Shown: one piece after another, positions 12,765-25,983 of the stretch
Layout: every line of letters starts with the position of its first letter
How positions within the stretch are numbered: position 1 is the stretch's first letter
NCBI RefSeq assembly: GCF_035594125.1
Contig: NC_087158.1
Coordinates: forward strand, 6,064,501 to 6,128,500
Direction: 5' to 3'
Origin: Scylla paramamosain
Taxonomy: Eukaryota; Arthropoda; Malacostraca; Decapoda; Portunidae
Length of the DNA stretch: 64,000 nt
Translations under genes and position numbers: made by a program
The notes under the pieces: model-generated
Told to the model about the DNA's origin: nothing
Database searches by the model: none
The model's input: only the letters and a program-made list of their open reading frames with translations

Positions 12765-13799
12765 GGTATGAAGATGCCAAAATTCAGGCAAAATTCAGGG
12801 AAATTATGTAAAAAAAACATTATAAAAATTTTTTTTCTTTTTTTCGGAATTATGTACCAAACCCAGAAGTGCATGCAAAGCCACCTGTATGGGGAAATTA
12901 CACGACTTTACCAGAAATCTGTCTTTTCAGTGTTTTTCAGCAATTTCAACAATATTACTGAAAACATGTCTTTTCAGTGATTTACGAAGAAAAACGCTAA
13001 AACGGACGCAAACCAACCAATATGAAGAAATAGAATAACATTACCAAAAAGATATATTTTGAGTGTTTTTCAGCTTGTTACCTACAAAAAATGCCGAAAT
13101 GGATGGAAAGCACTCCCTATTCGGAAACAAAAGAACATTACGAGGAACGTGTATAATGAGTGGTTTATAGTTTTACACAAACCACAAGGCAAAAAACGCA
13201 AAAACTCGTGTATATAGAGAAGTTTCTTACATACCAAAATGCTGAAATGCATGAATAACACTTTTAATTGAGAAACAGAGCTATTTTACCAAATGTGTAT
13301 ATTTTGATTATTTTTCACATTCTTAGTTACGAAAATCCCAAATTACATGCGAAACTAGCTTTATGTGGAAAAAAAAAAATAAAAGATATTACCAGAAAAG
13401 TGTGTTTTGAGTGTTTTTGAGCGTAATATCCAACAAAGCACTAAAAAGCATAACAATCACATTACAATAATAAAACTATCTTTTACGAAGAACTTGCCTC
13501 TGTTTTTTTTTTAACTCCTTACATACCAAAACGCTAAAACGTCTGCAAAATACCCTTTATGAAGAAACAGAGTAACATTACAATAAACATGTATTTTGAG
13601 TGTTTTTGATCGTGTTATTTATAAAAACGCTTAAATACATGCAAAGAACCTTATGTTTAGGAAACGAAAGGACGTTACGAGAAACGTGTATTATGAGTGT
13701 TTTTAATTTCCTTAAGTACCAAAAAAGCTAAAACCCACAAATAACACTCTTTATAGAGAGAGAAAAAAATAATATTTTTTTTTTTTATTAATCTTCATA
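12765..13799 (+). repeat. B-headed chimeric unit (B')
   Basis: Head GGTATGAAGATGCC and shortened M2 (CAGCAATTTCAACAATATTA) are B-like. M5 (GAAATGCATGAATAAC) is A-like and single, unlike true B units. The head resembles 41,019. It occupies the slot where S2 and S3 have E. Confidence 0.72.
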
Positions 13800-14673
13800 G
13801 GTACTAAGATGCCAAAATTCTGGCAATATTCTTTGGGAATCGAAAACAAACTTACTGAAAACGTGTCTTTTCGGATGCAAACCAACCAATATGAAGAAAT
13901 AGAATAACATTACCAAAAATGTATATTTTGAGTGTTTTTGAGCTCGTTACCTACAAAAAAACGCGACAATGGATGCAAAACACTCACTATTGGGAAAGAA
14001 AAGGACTTTACGAGAAACGTGTATAATAAGTGTCTTGTTATTTTCGGGGAAAAGAACTTGTGGTTCATCAGAACCACGAGGCAAAAAACACAAAAACTCG
14101 TGTATATAAAGAAGTTTCTACGATACCAAAATGCTGAAACTCATGAATAACAATCTTAATTGAGAAACAGGACAACATTACCAAATGTTTGTATTTTGAG
14201 TGTTTTTTCACATTCTTAGTTAGCAAAAGCCCAAATAGCATGCGAAACTAGATTTATGTGGGAAAAAAAATGACATTAACAAGAGTTGTCTTTTGAGTGT
14301 TTTTGAGCGTGTTAGGCAATAAAGCACTAAAAAGAAGGGCAATCATATTACATTGGAATAAAACCAACTTTTACCAAGAACTTGGCTTGAAGTGTTTTTT
14401 AGCTCCTTACATACCAAATCGCTAAAACGCCTGCAAAACACTTTTTTTATGGAGAAGCAGAAAAACATTACCAAAAACAAGTGTTTTTGAGTGTTTTTTA
14501 TCATGTTACCTATAAAAACACTTAAATACATGCAAAGAATCCTACATTTGGGAAACGAAAGGACATTACGAGAAATTTGTATTACGAATATTTTTAAGTT
14601 CCTTAAGTACCAAAACGTTAAAACCTACAAATAATACTCTTTACAGAGAAAAAAAATATTATTGATGTTCATA
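13800..14673 (+). repeat. Short F unit, 874 bp
   Basis: Head-to-M2 fusion at GGCAATATTCTTTGGGAATC as in the unit at 5762, plus a further deletion at about 13,873 where CTTTTCGG runs directly into ATGCAAACCAACC. M4 has the CTTGTTATTTTCGGGG insertion and an imperfect hairpin near 14,057-14,080. Confidence 0.84.
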
Positions 14674-16320
14674 GGTACCAAGATGCCAAAATTCTGCCAA
14701 AATTCAGTGAAATTATATGGAAAAAAGAACATTATTGAAAATTTAATTTTACCTTTTTTTTCCGAGTTATGTACCAAACAAAGAAGTGTATGCAAAGCCA
14801 CCTATTTGGGAAAATTTAATGACTTTACAAGAAACCTTTTCTTTTGAGTGTTTTTGCGCATGTTTGGCAACAAAATGATAGATAATATGAGTAACTCTAT
14901 ATGGAAATTCAAAACAAAATTACTGAAAACGTGTCTTTTGAAAGATTTACGTAGAAAAACGCTAAAACGGATACAAACCAACCAATATGAAAAAAATAGA
15001 ATAACATTACCAGAAAAGTAAATTTTGTTTTTGTGCTTGTTAAATAAAAAAAAAAAAAACGCAAAAATGGATGCAAAAGCACTGTATATTAGGAAAAAAA
15101 AAGGACTGAACGAGAAACGTGTATAATGAGTGTTTTATAGTTTCACTAGAATCACAAGGCAAAAAACGCAAAAACTCGTCTGTGTGGAGAAGTTTCTAAG
15201 ATACCAAAATGCTGAAACTCATAAATAACACTCTTAATCAAGAAACAGAGCAACATTACTAAATGCATGTATTCTGAGGGGTTTTTTTACATTCTAAGTT
15301 ACCAAAACCCCAAATTCCATGCGAAACTAGCTTTATGTGGGAAAAAAAATTACATTACCAGAAAAGTGTCTTTGAATGTTTTTGAGCGTGTTAGGCAATA
15401 AAGCACTAAAAAGCAGGGCGATCACATTACATGGGAATAAAACCAACTTTTACGAAGAACTTGCCTTTTAGTGTTTTTGACACGCATTTAGTAAGGTTGT
15501 TCTGTTTCTCAATGAAGAGTGTTATTCAAGAGTTTCAGCATTTTCGTATGTAGCCTTGCCTTGTGTTTTTTTAGAACTATAAAACATTCATTATAGACTT
15601 TTTTCGCAATATCCCTTTATTTACCAATATAGAGTGCTTTGTATCAATTTTTGCGTTTTTTTTTTTTTTGTAGGTAACAAGCTCAAAAACACTCAAAATA
15701 TACTTTTTTGAGAATGTTTTTCTGCGGCTAGATATTGGTTGGTTTCCATCAGTTTTAGCGTTTTTCTACGTAAATCACTGAGAAGACACGTTTTCAGTAA
15801 TTTTCTTTTGGATTCCCACATAGAGTGACTTCCTTATTATTTATCGTTTTGGTGCCTAACATGCTGAAAAACACTAAAAAGACAGATTTCTGGTAAGGTC
15901 TTTTGAGTGTTTTTGAGCGTTTTACGCAGTAAACCACTAAAAGGAAGGGCAATCACATTACATTGGAAAGAAAAAAAATTTCAAGAACTTGTTTGCCTTT
16001 AAGTGTTTTTGAGCTCCTTACATACCAAAACGCTAAAACGCATGCAATATACATTTTATGGAGAAACAGAATAATATTACCAAATACATGTATTTTGAGT
16101 GTTTTTGATCATGTTATCTATAAAAACGCTTAAATACATGCAAAGAACCTTATGTTTGGGAAACGAAAGGACATTATGAGAAACGTGTATTATGAGTGCT
16201 TTTTAAGTTCTTTCAGTACCTAAAAGCTAAAACCCACAAATAACACTCTTTATTTCTAGAAAAAAAATAATAAAAAATTTAAAAAATGAGATTTTTTTTT
16301 TTTTGTTATTCATGCAAACA
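14674..16320 (+). repeat. G unit carrying inverted segment I-2
   Basis: G signature ATTTGGGAAAATTTAATGAC and TTTACAAGAAACC. M0 to M7 precede the inversion; M6 end/M7 to M10 follow it. Confidence 0.85.
15481..15900 (-). repeat. Inverted segment I-2
   Basis: Same left breakpoint as I-1 (GTGTTTTTGA then CACGCATTTAGTAAGG). It has an internal deletion in the M5/M4 part (GTATGTAGCCTTGCC, about 15,546-15,560) and ends early at TGGTAAGGTC, lacking the M1 remnant seen in I-1. Confidence 0.87.
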
Positions 16321-17398
16321 GGTAGCAAGATGCCAAAATTCTGCCAAAATTCAGGGAATTTATGTAGGAAAAAGAACATCACCAAAAAAAGTTAATTTTA
16401 GCTTTTTTTTTCGGATTGTTATGTACCAAACCCTAAAGTGCATGCAAAGCCACCTATATAGGGAAGTTAAACGACTTTACCAGAAACCTGTCTTTTCAGT
16501 GTTTTTCAGCATTTACGCACCAAAACGATAGATAATATGGAAGTTAGTCAATATGTGAATCCAAATTAAAATTACTGAAAACGTGTCTTTTCAGTATTTT
16601 ACATAGAAAAAACGCTAAAGCGGATGTAAACCAACCTATATGAAGAAATAGAATAACTTTACTAAAAAAATATATTTTGATTTTTTTTTAGCTTGTTACC
16701 TACAAAAAAAAATGAAAAAAATGGATGTAAAGCACTCTATATGAGGAAACAAAAGGACATTACGAGAAACGTGTATAATGAGTGTTTTATAGTTTAAAAA
16801 AAAACACAAGGCAATAAACGCAAAAAATCGTGTATATAGAGAAATTTCTTACATACCAAAATGATGAAATGCATGAATAACACTTTTAATCAACAAACAG
16901 AACTACCTTAACAAATTGTGTATTTTGAGCGTTTTTCACATTCTTAGTTACGATATGCCAAATTACATGCAAAACTATCTGGGGAAAAAAAATGACATTA
17001 CCAAAAAAGTGTCTTTTTAGTGTTTTTGATCGTGATATGCAACAAAGCACTAAAGAGCAGAAAAATCACATTACATGGGAATAAAACCAACTTTTACGAA
17101 GAACTTGCCTTTAAGTGTTTTTTTAATTCCTCACATACCAAATCGCTAAAACGCATGCAAAACACCCTATATGGAGAAACATAATAACATTACCAAAAAC
17201 ATGTATTTTCAGTGTTTTTCATCATGTAACCTATTAAAACGCTTAATTAACATGTAAAGAACCCTATGTTTGTATAACCAAAGAACATTACGAAAATCGT
17301 GTATTACGAGTGTTTTTAAGTTCCTTAAGTACCAAAAAGCTAAAACCCACAAGTAACTCTTTATACAGAAAATTTTTTTTTTCTTATTCATCTTCATA
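16321..17398 (+). repeat. Unit A
   Basis: Head GGTAGCAAGATGCC (KpnI site lost). M1 CCTATATAGGGAAGTTAAAC and M2 ATGTGAATCC match the A units at 8408 and 23,803. Confidence 0.87.
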
Positions 17399-17512
17399 GG
17401 TACCGAGATGCCAAAATTCTAGCAAAATTCATGGAAATAAAAAAAAAATATAAAAAAACCCCACAAATAACTCTTTATAGAGAGAAAAAAAAAAATGTTA
17501 TTCATCTTCATA
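17399..17512 (+). repeat. 114-bp partial duplication of a unit boundary
   Basis: GGTACCGAGATGCC and about 30 bp of head run into an A-rich tract and then repeat the M10 tail (CACAAATAACTCTTTATA) and a second head at 17,513. S1 and S3 have one boundary here, so this is private to S2. Confidence 0.82.
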
Positions 17513-18633
17513 GATATCGAGATGCCAAAATTCTGGCAAAATTCATGAAAATTTTGTAAAAAAAAATCATTATAAAAAAATTAATTTTAGCTTTTTTCCG
17601 GAGTTATGTACAAACTCTGAAATGCATGCAAATACACCAATATGGGGAAATTACACGACTTTACCAGAAATATGTCTTTTGACGGTTTTTCAGCAATTTC
17701 AACAATATTACTTAAAACGTGTCTTTTCAGTGATTTACGTAGAAAAACGCTAAAACGGATGCAAACTAACCAATATGAAGAAATAGAATAACATTACCAA
17801 AAAAGATATATTTTGTAGTGTTTTTGAGCTTGTTATCTACAAAAAATCCAAAAATGGTTGGAAAGCATTTTATATTAGCAAAGAAAAGGACATTATTTGA
17901 AACGTGTATGAGTGTTTTATAGTTTGACAAGAACCACAAGGTAAAAAACTCAAAAACTCGTGTACATAAAGAAGTTTCTTACATACCAAAAAGCTGAAAC
18001 TCATGAATAACACTTTTAATTTTGAAACAAATACCTTACCAAATGTGTGTATTAGAAAAGTTTCTTACATACCAAAATGCTGAAACTCATGAAAAAGACT
18101 TTAAATTAAGAAATAGAACAACCTTACTGTGTTTTGAGTTTTTTTTTCACATTCTTAGTTACCAAAACCCCAAACTCCATGCAAAACTAGCTTTATGTGG
18201 GAAAAAAAATGATATTACCAGAAAATGTCTTTTGAGTGTTTTTGAGCGTGTTAGGCAATAAAACACTAAAAAGCAATGCAATCACATTACATATGAATAA
18301 AAACAACTTTAACCAAGAACTTGCCTTCAAGTGTGTTTGAGCTCATTACATACCAAAACGCTAAAATGCATGCAAAACAGCTTTTATGGAGAAACGGAAT
18401 AAAATTACCAACATATATTTTGAGTGTTTTTGATCATGATATCTATAAAAACGCTTAAATACATGCAAAGAACCTTATTTTTCCGAAACGAAAGGACATT
18501 ACGAGATATGTGTATTATAAATGTTTTTAAGTTCCTTAAGTACCAAAAAGCTAAAACCCACAAATAACACTTTATTTAGAAAATAAAGTAAGAAAACAAA
18601 AAAATACGATTTTTTTTGTTATTCATCTTCATA
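17513..18633 (+). repeat. Unit B with duplicated M5
   Basis: CCGGAGTTATGTACAAACTC, shortened M2 and two successive M5 copies (about 17,960-18,115), as at 9482. The spot of the 9858 hairpin reads GGACATTATTTGAAACGTG here, without the hairpin. Confidence 0.86.
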
Positions 18634-19679
18634 GGTACCGAGATGCCAAAATTCTAGGAAAATTTAGGGCTATTATATCATAAAATAAAAATTATCAAAA
18701 AGGTTAATTTTAGCTTTTTTTTTCGGACTGTCATGTACCAAACCCTAAAGTGCATCCAAAGAATCCTATATGGGGAAATTAAACGACCTTACCAGAAATC
18801 TGTTGAGTGTTTTCAACATGTTAGGCACCAAAACGATAAATAATAAGGAACTCATTCTATATGAGAATCCAAAACAAAATTGCTGACAACGTGTTTTTTC
18901 TTTGTTTTACGTAGAAAAACGCTAAAACGGATGCAAACCTACCAATATCAAGAAATACAAAATCATTACCAAAAAAAGTATATTTTGAGTGTTTTTGAGC
19001 TTTTTACCTACAAAAAACGCGAAAATTGATGCAAAGCACTTTATATTGGGAAACAAAACGACATTGCAAGAAAAGTGTATAATGAGTGTTTTATAGTTCA
19101 AAAGAACCACAAGGCAAAAAATGCAAAATCTCGTGTATATGGAGAGAATTCCTAAATACAAAAATGGTAAAACTCATGTATAACACTTCTAATTGAGAAA
19201 CAGAACAGCCTTAATAAATGCGTGTATTTTGAGTGCTTTTCACATTCTTTCTTACCCAAACTGCATGCGAAAATAGATTTGTGGGAAAAAAAATGACTAC
19301 CAGAAAAGTGTCTTTTGAGTGTTTTTCAGTGTGATAGGCAATAAAGCACTAAAAAAAAGGGCAATCACATTACATTGGAAGAAAAAAGAATTTTTACCAA
19401 GAATTTGCCTTTAAGTGTTTTTTGAACTCCTTTTATACTAAAACACTAAAACCCATGCAAAACACTCTTTATGGTGAAACAGAATAACATTACCAAAAAC
19501 ATGTATTTTGAGTGTTTTTGATCATGTTACCAATAAAAACGCTTAAATAAATGCAAAGAACACTATTTTTGGAAAACGAAAGGAGGTTACGAGAAACGTG
19601 TATTATGAGTGTTTTTAAGTTCATTAATTATCAAAAAGCTAAAAGTCACAAATAAAACTCTTTCTTATTCATCTTCACA
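18634..19679 (+). repeat. Unit C
   Basis: Shares GGGCTATTATATCATAAAA with the C unit at 10,623, plus AATAAGGAACTCATTCTAT and ACATTGCAAGAAAAGTGT. The M10 tail is short: the A-rich tract is missing before TTTCTTATTCATC at about 19,661. Confidence 0.85.
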
Positions 19680-20785
19680 GGTACCGAAATGACAAAATTT
19701 AATAAATTATGTGAAATAAGAACATTAATAAAAAAGTGAAATTTAGCTTCTTTTTTTTTCGGACTGTTAGGTACCAAACCCCCTAAAGTGCATGCAAAAC
19801 CACCTATATGGGGAAATTAAACATCTTTGCCAGAAAACAGTCTTATGAGTGTTTTTCAGCATGTTAGAAACCAACACGATAAATAACATGGAAGTCAGTC
19901 TATATAAGAATCCAAAACATAATTACTAAAAAACGTGTCTTTTCGGTGTTTTACGTAGAAAACGCTAAAACGGATGCAAAGCAACCAATATGAAGAAAAA
20001 AATAACATTACCAAAAAGATATATTTTGAGTGTTTTTGAAATTGTTACCTACAAAAAACGCGAAAATGGATGGAAAGCACTCTATATTGGGAAGCAAAAG
20101 AACATTATGAGAAACGTGTATAATGAGTGTTTTATAGTTTCACAAGAACTACAAGGCAAAAAACGCAAAAACTCGTGTATATAGAGAAGTTTCTTACATT
20201 CCATAATGCTGAAAATCTGGAACAACAGTCTTAATTGAATAACATAACAATCTTACAAAATGCGTGTATTTTGAGTGCTTTTCACATCGTTAGTTACCAA
20301 AACCCCAAATTGCATGCGAAACCAGCTTTATGTGGGAAAAAAATGACATTTACAGAAAAATGTCTCATGAGTGTTTTTGAGCGTGTTAGGCAATAAAGCA
20401 CTAAAAAGCAGGGCAATCACATAACATTGGAATAAAACCAGTTTTTAACAAGAACTTGTCTTTAAGTGTATTTGAGCTCCTTATATACCAAAACACTAAA
20501 ATGCATGCAAAATACACTTTATGGTGAAACAGGAAAACATTACCAAAAACAATGTATTTTGAGTGTTTTTGATCATGTTACCAATAAAAACGCTTAATTA
20601 CATGCAATGAATCCTATTTTTGGGAAATGAAAGGACATTACGAAAAACGTGTATTATGAGTGTTTTGGAGTTCATTAAGTACGAAAAACCTAAAAGCCAC
20701 AAATTTCACTCTTTATTGAGAAAAATAAATAAATAAATAACTAAAAAAAAATACGAATTTTTTTTCATTCTTATTCATCTTCACA
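19680..20785 (+). repeat. Unit D
   Basis: CACAGGTACCGAAATG with a deletion in the head (AAAATTTAATAAATTATG), then TGAAATAAGAACATT, AAACATCTTTGCCAG and GAAACCAACACGATAAATAA. Confidence 0.84.
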
Positions 20786-22142
20786 GGTAACGAGGTGCCA
20801 AAATTCGGACAAAGTTCAGGAAATTATATGAAATAAGAACATTATAAAAAAAAGTTAAATTTAGCTTTTTTTCGGATTGTTATGTACCAAACGCCTAAAG
20901 TGCATGGAAAGCCACCTATATGGGGAAATTAAACGTCTTTGCCAGAACTAACACGATAAAACCCAAGGAAGTCAGTCTATATGGGAATCGATAACAAAAT
21001 CACTGAAAATGTGTCATTTCGTTTTTTTACGTAGAAAACCCTAAAACGGATGCAAACAAACCAAAATGAAGAAATAGGATAACATTACCAAAATGGTATA
21101 TTTTGAGTGTTTTTGAAATTATTACCTACAAAAAACGCAAAAATGGATGGAAAGCACTGTATAATGGAAAGCAAAAGGCACCAAAAAGCATGTTAGGCAC
21201 CAAAACGATAAATAATATGAATGTCACTCTATATGGAAATCCAAAACAAAATTACTGGAAAATTACAAAAAACGTGTCTTTTCGGTATTTTACGTAGAAA
21301 AACGCTAAAACAGATGAAAACCAACCAATATGAAGAAATTGAATAACATTACCAAAGAGGTATATTTTGAGTGTTCTTGAGCTTGTTACCTACAAAAAAC
21401 GCGAAAATGGATGCAAAACACTCCCTATTGGGAAAGAAAAGTACATTACGAGAAACATGTATAATGAGTGTTTTATTATTTTCGGGCAAAAGAACTTGTG
21501 GTTTATAAGAACCACAAGGCAAAAAACGTAAAAACTCATGTATATAAAGAAGTTTCATAGATACCAAAATGCTGAAACTAATAAATAAAAATTTTAAAAT
21601 AGAAACAGAACAACATTAACAAATGCGTGTATTTTAAGAGTTTTTTTTTCACATTCTTAGTTAGCAAAACCCCAAATAGCATGCGAAACTAGCTTTATGT
21701 GGGAAAAAAATGACATTACCAGAAATGTCTTTTGAGTGTTTTGAGCGTGTTATCCAATAAAGCACTAAAAAGCAAGGAAATCATATTACATTGGAATAAA
21801 ACCAACTTTTACCATGAACTTGCTTTGAAGTGTTTTTGAGCTCCTTACATACCAAATTGCTAAAACGCATGCAAAACACTCCTTTACGGAGAAGCAGAAT
21901 AACATTACCAAAAACAAGTGTTTTTGAGTGTTTTAACATGTTACCAATAAAAACGTTTAAATACATGCAAAGATCCCTATATTTGGGAAATGAAAGGACA
22001 TTACGAGAAATGTGTATTATGAATATTTTTTTTAAATTTCTTAAGTACCAAAACGTTAAAACGTACAAATAACACTCTTTATAGAGAAGAAAAAAATAAA
22101 TAAAAAAAAAAATATTTTTTTTTTTTTTTATTAATGTTCATA
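20786..22142 (+). repeat. E/F chimeric unit
   Basis: E head GGTAACGAGGTGCC and M2 ACACGATAAAACCCAAGG. At about 21,177 the E M4 (GGAAAGCAAAA) joins GGCACCAAAAAGCATGTTAG, restarting at M1/M2. The remainder has the F-type M4 insertion (TTATTATTTTCGGGC) and runs to M10. The same joint occurs at about 32,000. Confidence 0.8.
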
Positions 22143-23802
22143 GGTACCAAGATGCCAAAATTCTGCCAAAAAAAGTTAATTTTTCCTTTTTTCGGAGTTA
22201 TATACCAAACCATAAAGTGTATGCAAAGCCACCTATTTGGTAAAATTTAACGACTTTACAAGAAATCTTTCTTTTGAGTGTTTTTCCGCATGTTAGACAC
22301 CAAAACAATAAATAATATGAAAGTCACTCTATATGGAAATCCAAAACAAAAAGGGTAAAAACTTGTCTTTTAAAAGATTTACGTAAAAAAACGCTAAAAC
22401 GGATGCAAACCAACTAATATGAAAAAATAGAACATTACCAGAAAAGTGTATTTTGTGTGTTTCTGAGCTTGTTACATAAAAAAAACGCAAAAATGGACGC
22501 AAAGCACTGTCTATTAGGAAAAAAAAAAGGACATAACGAGAAACGTGAATAATGAGTGTTTTATAGTTTCACCAGAATCACAAGGCAAAAAACGCAAAAA
22601 CTCGTCTGTGTGGAGAAGTTTCTAAGATACCAAAATGCTGAAACTCATGAATAACACTCTTAATCAAGAAACAAAGCAACCTTACTAAATGCATGTATTT
22701 TTAGTGTTTTTTTACATTCTTAGTTACCAAAACCCCAAATTCCATGCGAAAAAAAATGACATTACCAGGAAAGTGTCTTTGAGTGTTTTTGAGCGTGTTA
22801 GGCACTAAAGCATTAAAAAGCCGGGCAATCACATTACATGGGAATAAAACCAACTTTTACGAAGAACTTGCCTTTTAGTGTTTTTGACACGCATTTACTA
22901 AGGTTGTTCTATTTCTCATTTAAGAGTGTTATTCATGAGTTTTAGCATTTTGGTATGAAGGAAACTTCTCCATATACACGAGTTTTTTGCGTTTTTTGCC
23001 TTGTGGTTTTTTAAAACTATAAAACATTGATTATACACTTTTCTCGCAATGTCCCTTTATTTCCCAATATAGAGTGCCTTGTATCAATTTTTGCGTTTTT
23101 TTTTTTGTAGGTAACAAACTCAAAAACACTCAAAATATACATTTTTGGTAATGTTTTTCTGCTTCTTGATATTGGTTGGTTTGTATCAATTTTAGCGGTT
23201 TTCTACGTAAAACACTGAAAAGACATATTTTCAGTAATTTTCTTTTGGATTCCCACATAGAGTGAGTCCCTTATTATTTATCGTTTTGGTGCCTAACATG
23301 CTGAAAAACACTCAAAAGACAGATTTCTGGTAAGGTCTTTAATTTCCTCATATGCGAGGCCTTGCATGTCTTTTGAGTGTTTTTGAGCGTATTACGCAAT
23401 AAACAACTAAAAGGAAGGGAAATCACATTACATTGGGAAAAAAACAAATTTTACCAAGAACTTGCTTGCCTTTAAGTGTTTTTAAGCTCCTTACATACCA
23501 AAACACTAAAACGCATGCAAAATACATTTTATGGAAAAACAGAATAATATTACCAAATACATGTATTTTGAGTATTTTTGATCATGTTATCTATAAAAAC
23601 GTTTAAATACATGCAAAGAACCTTATGTTTGGGAAACAAAAAGGACATTACGAGAAACATGTATTATGAGTGTTTTTTTTAAGTTCTTTCAGTACCTAAA
23701 AGCTAAAACCCACAAATAACACTCTTTATTTAGAAAAAAATAATAATAATAAACAAAAAAAAAAATGGGAATTTTTTTTTTTGTTTATTGTTTATCCAAA
23801 TA
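22143..23802 (+). repeat. G unit carrying inverted segment I-3
   Basis: Head deletion (TTCTGCCAAAAAAAGTTAAT) shortens M0. M1 has ATTTGGTAAAATTTAACGAC and TTTACAAG. Segment I follows M7. Confidence 0.85.
22888..23368 (-). repeat. Inverted segment I-3
   Basis: Same breakpoints as I-1: forward GTGTTTTTGA then CACGCATTTACTAAGG, ending TTGCATG before TCTTTTGAGTG. Reverse M5 to part of M1 is complete. Confidence 0.88.
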
Positions 23803-24871
23803 GGTACCGAGATGCCAAAATTCTGCCAAAATTCAGGGAATTTATGTGGGAAAAAGAACATCACAAAAAAAGTTAATTATAACTTTTTTTTCGGATTGTT
23901 ATGTACCAAACCCAAAAGTGCATGCAAAGCCACCTATATAGGGAAGTTAAACTACTTTACCAGAAACATGTCTTTTCAGTGTTTTTCAGCATGTTAGCCA
24001 CCAAAACGATTAATAATATGGAAGTCAGTCAATATGTGAATCCAAAGCAAAATTACTGAAAACGTGTCTTTTCAGTGTTTTACGTAGAAAAACGCTAAAG
24101 CGGATGCAAACCAACCTATATGCAGAAATAGAATATTACTAAAAAGATATATTTTGAGTGTTTTTGAGCTTGTTACAAAAAAAAAAATGAAAAAATGGAT
24201 GTAAAGCACTATATATTAGGAAATAAAAGGACATTACGAGAAACGTGTATAATGAGTATTTTATAGTTTTAAAAGAACATCAAGGCAATAAACGCAAAAA
24301 ATCGTTTATATAGAGAAATTTCTTACCAAAATGATGAAATGCATGAATAACACTTTTAATCGATAAACAGAACTACCTTACCAAATTGTGTATTTTGAGT
24401 GTTTTTCACATTCTTAGTTACGAAAATGCCAAATTACATGCTAAACAACCTTCATGTGGGAAAAAAAATGACATTACCGAAAAAGTGTCTTTTTTGTGTT
24501 TTTGAGCGTAATATGCAACAAAGCACTAAAAAGCAGAACAATCACATTACATTGGAATAACACCAACTTTTACGAAGAACTTGCCTTTAAGTGTTTTTTT
24601 TTAACTAATTACATACCAAATCGCTAAAACGCATGCAAAACACCCTATATGGAGAAACAGAATAACATTACCAAAAAACATGTATTTTGAGTTTTTTGAT
24701 CATGTAACCTATAAAAACGCTTAAATACATGTAAAGAACCCTATGTTTGTATAAAAAAGGACATTATGAAAATCGTGTATTATGAGAGTTTTTAAGTTCC
24801 TGAAGTACCAAAAAGCTAAAACCCACAAATAACTCTTTATAGATAGAAAAAAAATGTTATTCATCTTCATA
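23803..24871 (+). repeat. Unit A
   Basis: TTCTGCCAAAATTCAGGG, CCTATATAGGGAAGTTAAAC and ATGTGAATCC, collinear with 8408 and 16,321. Confidence 0.87.
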
Positions 24872-25983
24872 GGTACCGAGTTGCCAAAATTCTGGCAAAA
24901 TTAATGGAAATTTTGTAAAAAAAAATAATTATAAAAAAAAATTAGGTTTTTTTCCGGAGTTATGTACAAACTCTGAAGTGCATGCAAATCCACCTATATG
25001 GGAAAATTACAAAACTTTACCAGAAACCTGTCTTTTGAGTGTTTTTCAGCAATTTCAACAATATTTTATAAAACGTGTCTTTTCAGGGATTTACGCAGAA
25101 AAACGCTAAAACGGATGCAAACCAACCAATATGAAGAAATAGAATAACATTACCAAAAAGATATATTTTGATGTGTTTTTGAGCTTGTTACCTACAAAAA
25201 ATGCAAACATGGATAGAAAGCACTTTATATTGGCAAAGAAAAGGACATTGCGAAAAACGTGTATGAGTCTTTTATAGTTTGACAAGAACCACAAGGTAAA
25301 AAACTCAAAAACTCGTGTACGTAAAGAAGTTTCTTACATACCAAAAAGCTGAAACTCATGAATAACACTTTTAATTTTGAAACAAAAATACCTTACCAAA
25401 TGTGTGTATTAGAAAAGTTTCTTACATACCAAAATGCTGAAACTCATGAATAACACTTTTAATTAAGAAATAGAACAACCTTACTAAATGTCTGTTTTAA
25501 TTTTTTTTTCACATTCTTAGTTACCAAAACCCCAAATTCCATGAAAAACTGATATTACCAAAATGATATTACCAGAAAAGTGTCTTTTGAGTGTTTTTGA
25601 GCGTGTTAGGCAATAAAGCACTAAAAAGAAGGGCAATCACATTATATGGGAATAAAAACCAACTTTTACAAAAAACTTGCCTTTAAGTGTTTTTGAGCTC
25701 ATTACATGCTAAAACGCTAAAACGCATGCAAAACATCTTTTTTGGAGAAACAGAATAAAATTACCAACAACATATATTTTGAGTGTTTTTGATCATGTTA
25801 TCTATAAAAACGCTTAAAGACATGCATGTTTGCAAAACGAAAGGACATTACGAGGAACGTGTATTATCAATGTTTTTAAGTTCCTTAAGTACCAAAAAGC
25901 TAAAACCCACAAATAACATTTTATTTAGAAAAAAAAGTAAGAAAATAAAAAATAGGATTTTTTTTTTGTTATTCATATTCATA
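24872..25983 (+). repeat. Unit B with duplicated M5
   Basis: CCGGAGTTATGTACAAACTC, shortened M2 and two M5 copies (about 25,335-25,470). M6 also has a short local repeat (TGATATTACCA twice, about 25,549-25,573). Confidence 0.86.

Larger units (their letters stand above)
7972..15900 (+). repeat. Super-repeat S1 (A-B-C-D-B'-F-G-I)
   Basis: Most complete super-repeat: rest of the I-bearing unit, then A 8408, B 9482, C 10623, D 11690, a second B-headed unit 12765, F 13800, G 14674 and segment I. Compared with S2 and S3 it has B' plus F where they carry E. Confidence 0.8.
15901..23368 (+). repeat. Super-repeat S2 (A-B-C-D-E/F-G-I)
   Basis: Order: A 16321, B 17513, C 18634, D 19680, E/F chimera 20786, G 22143, segment I. 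Its private variants line up with S1 and S3 unit by unit, which is the basis for calling a super-repeat. Confidence 0.82.
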
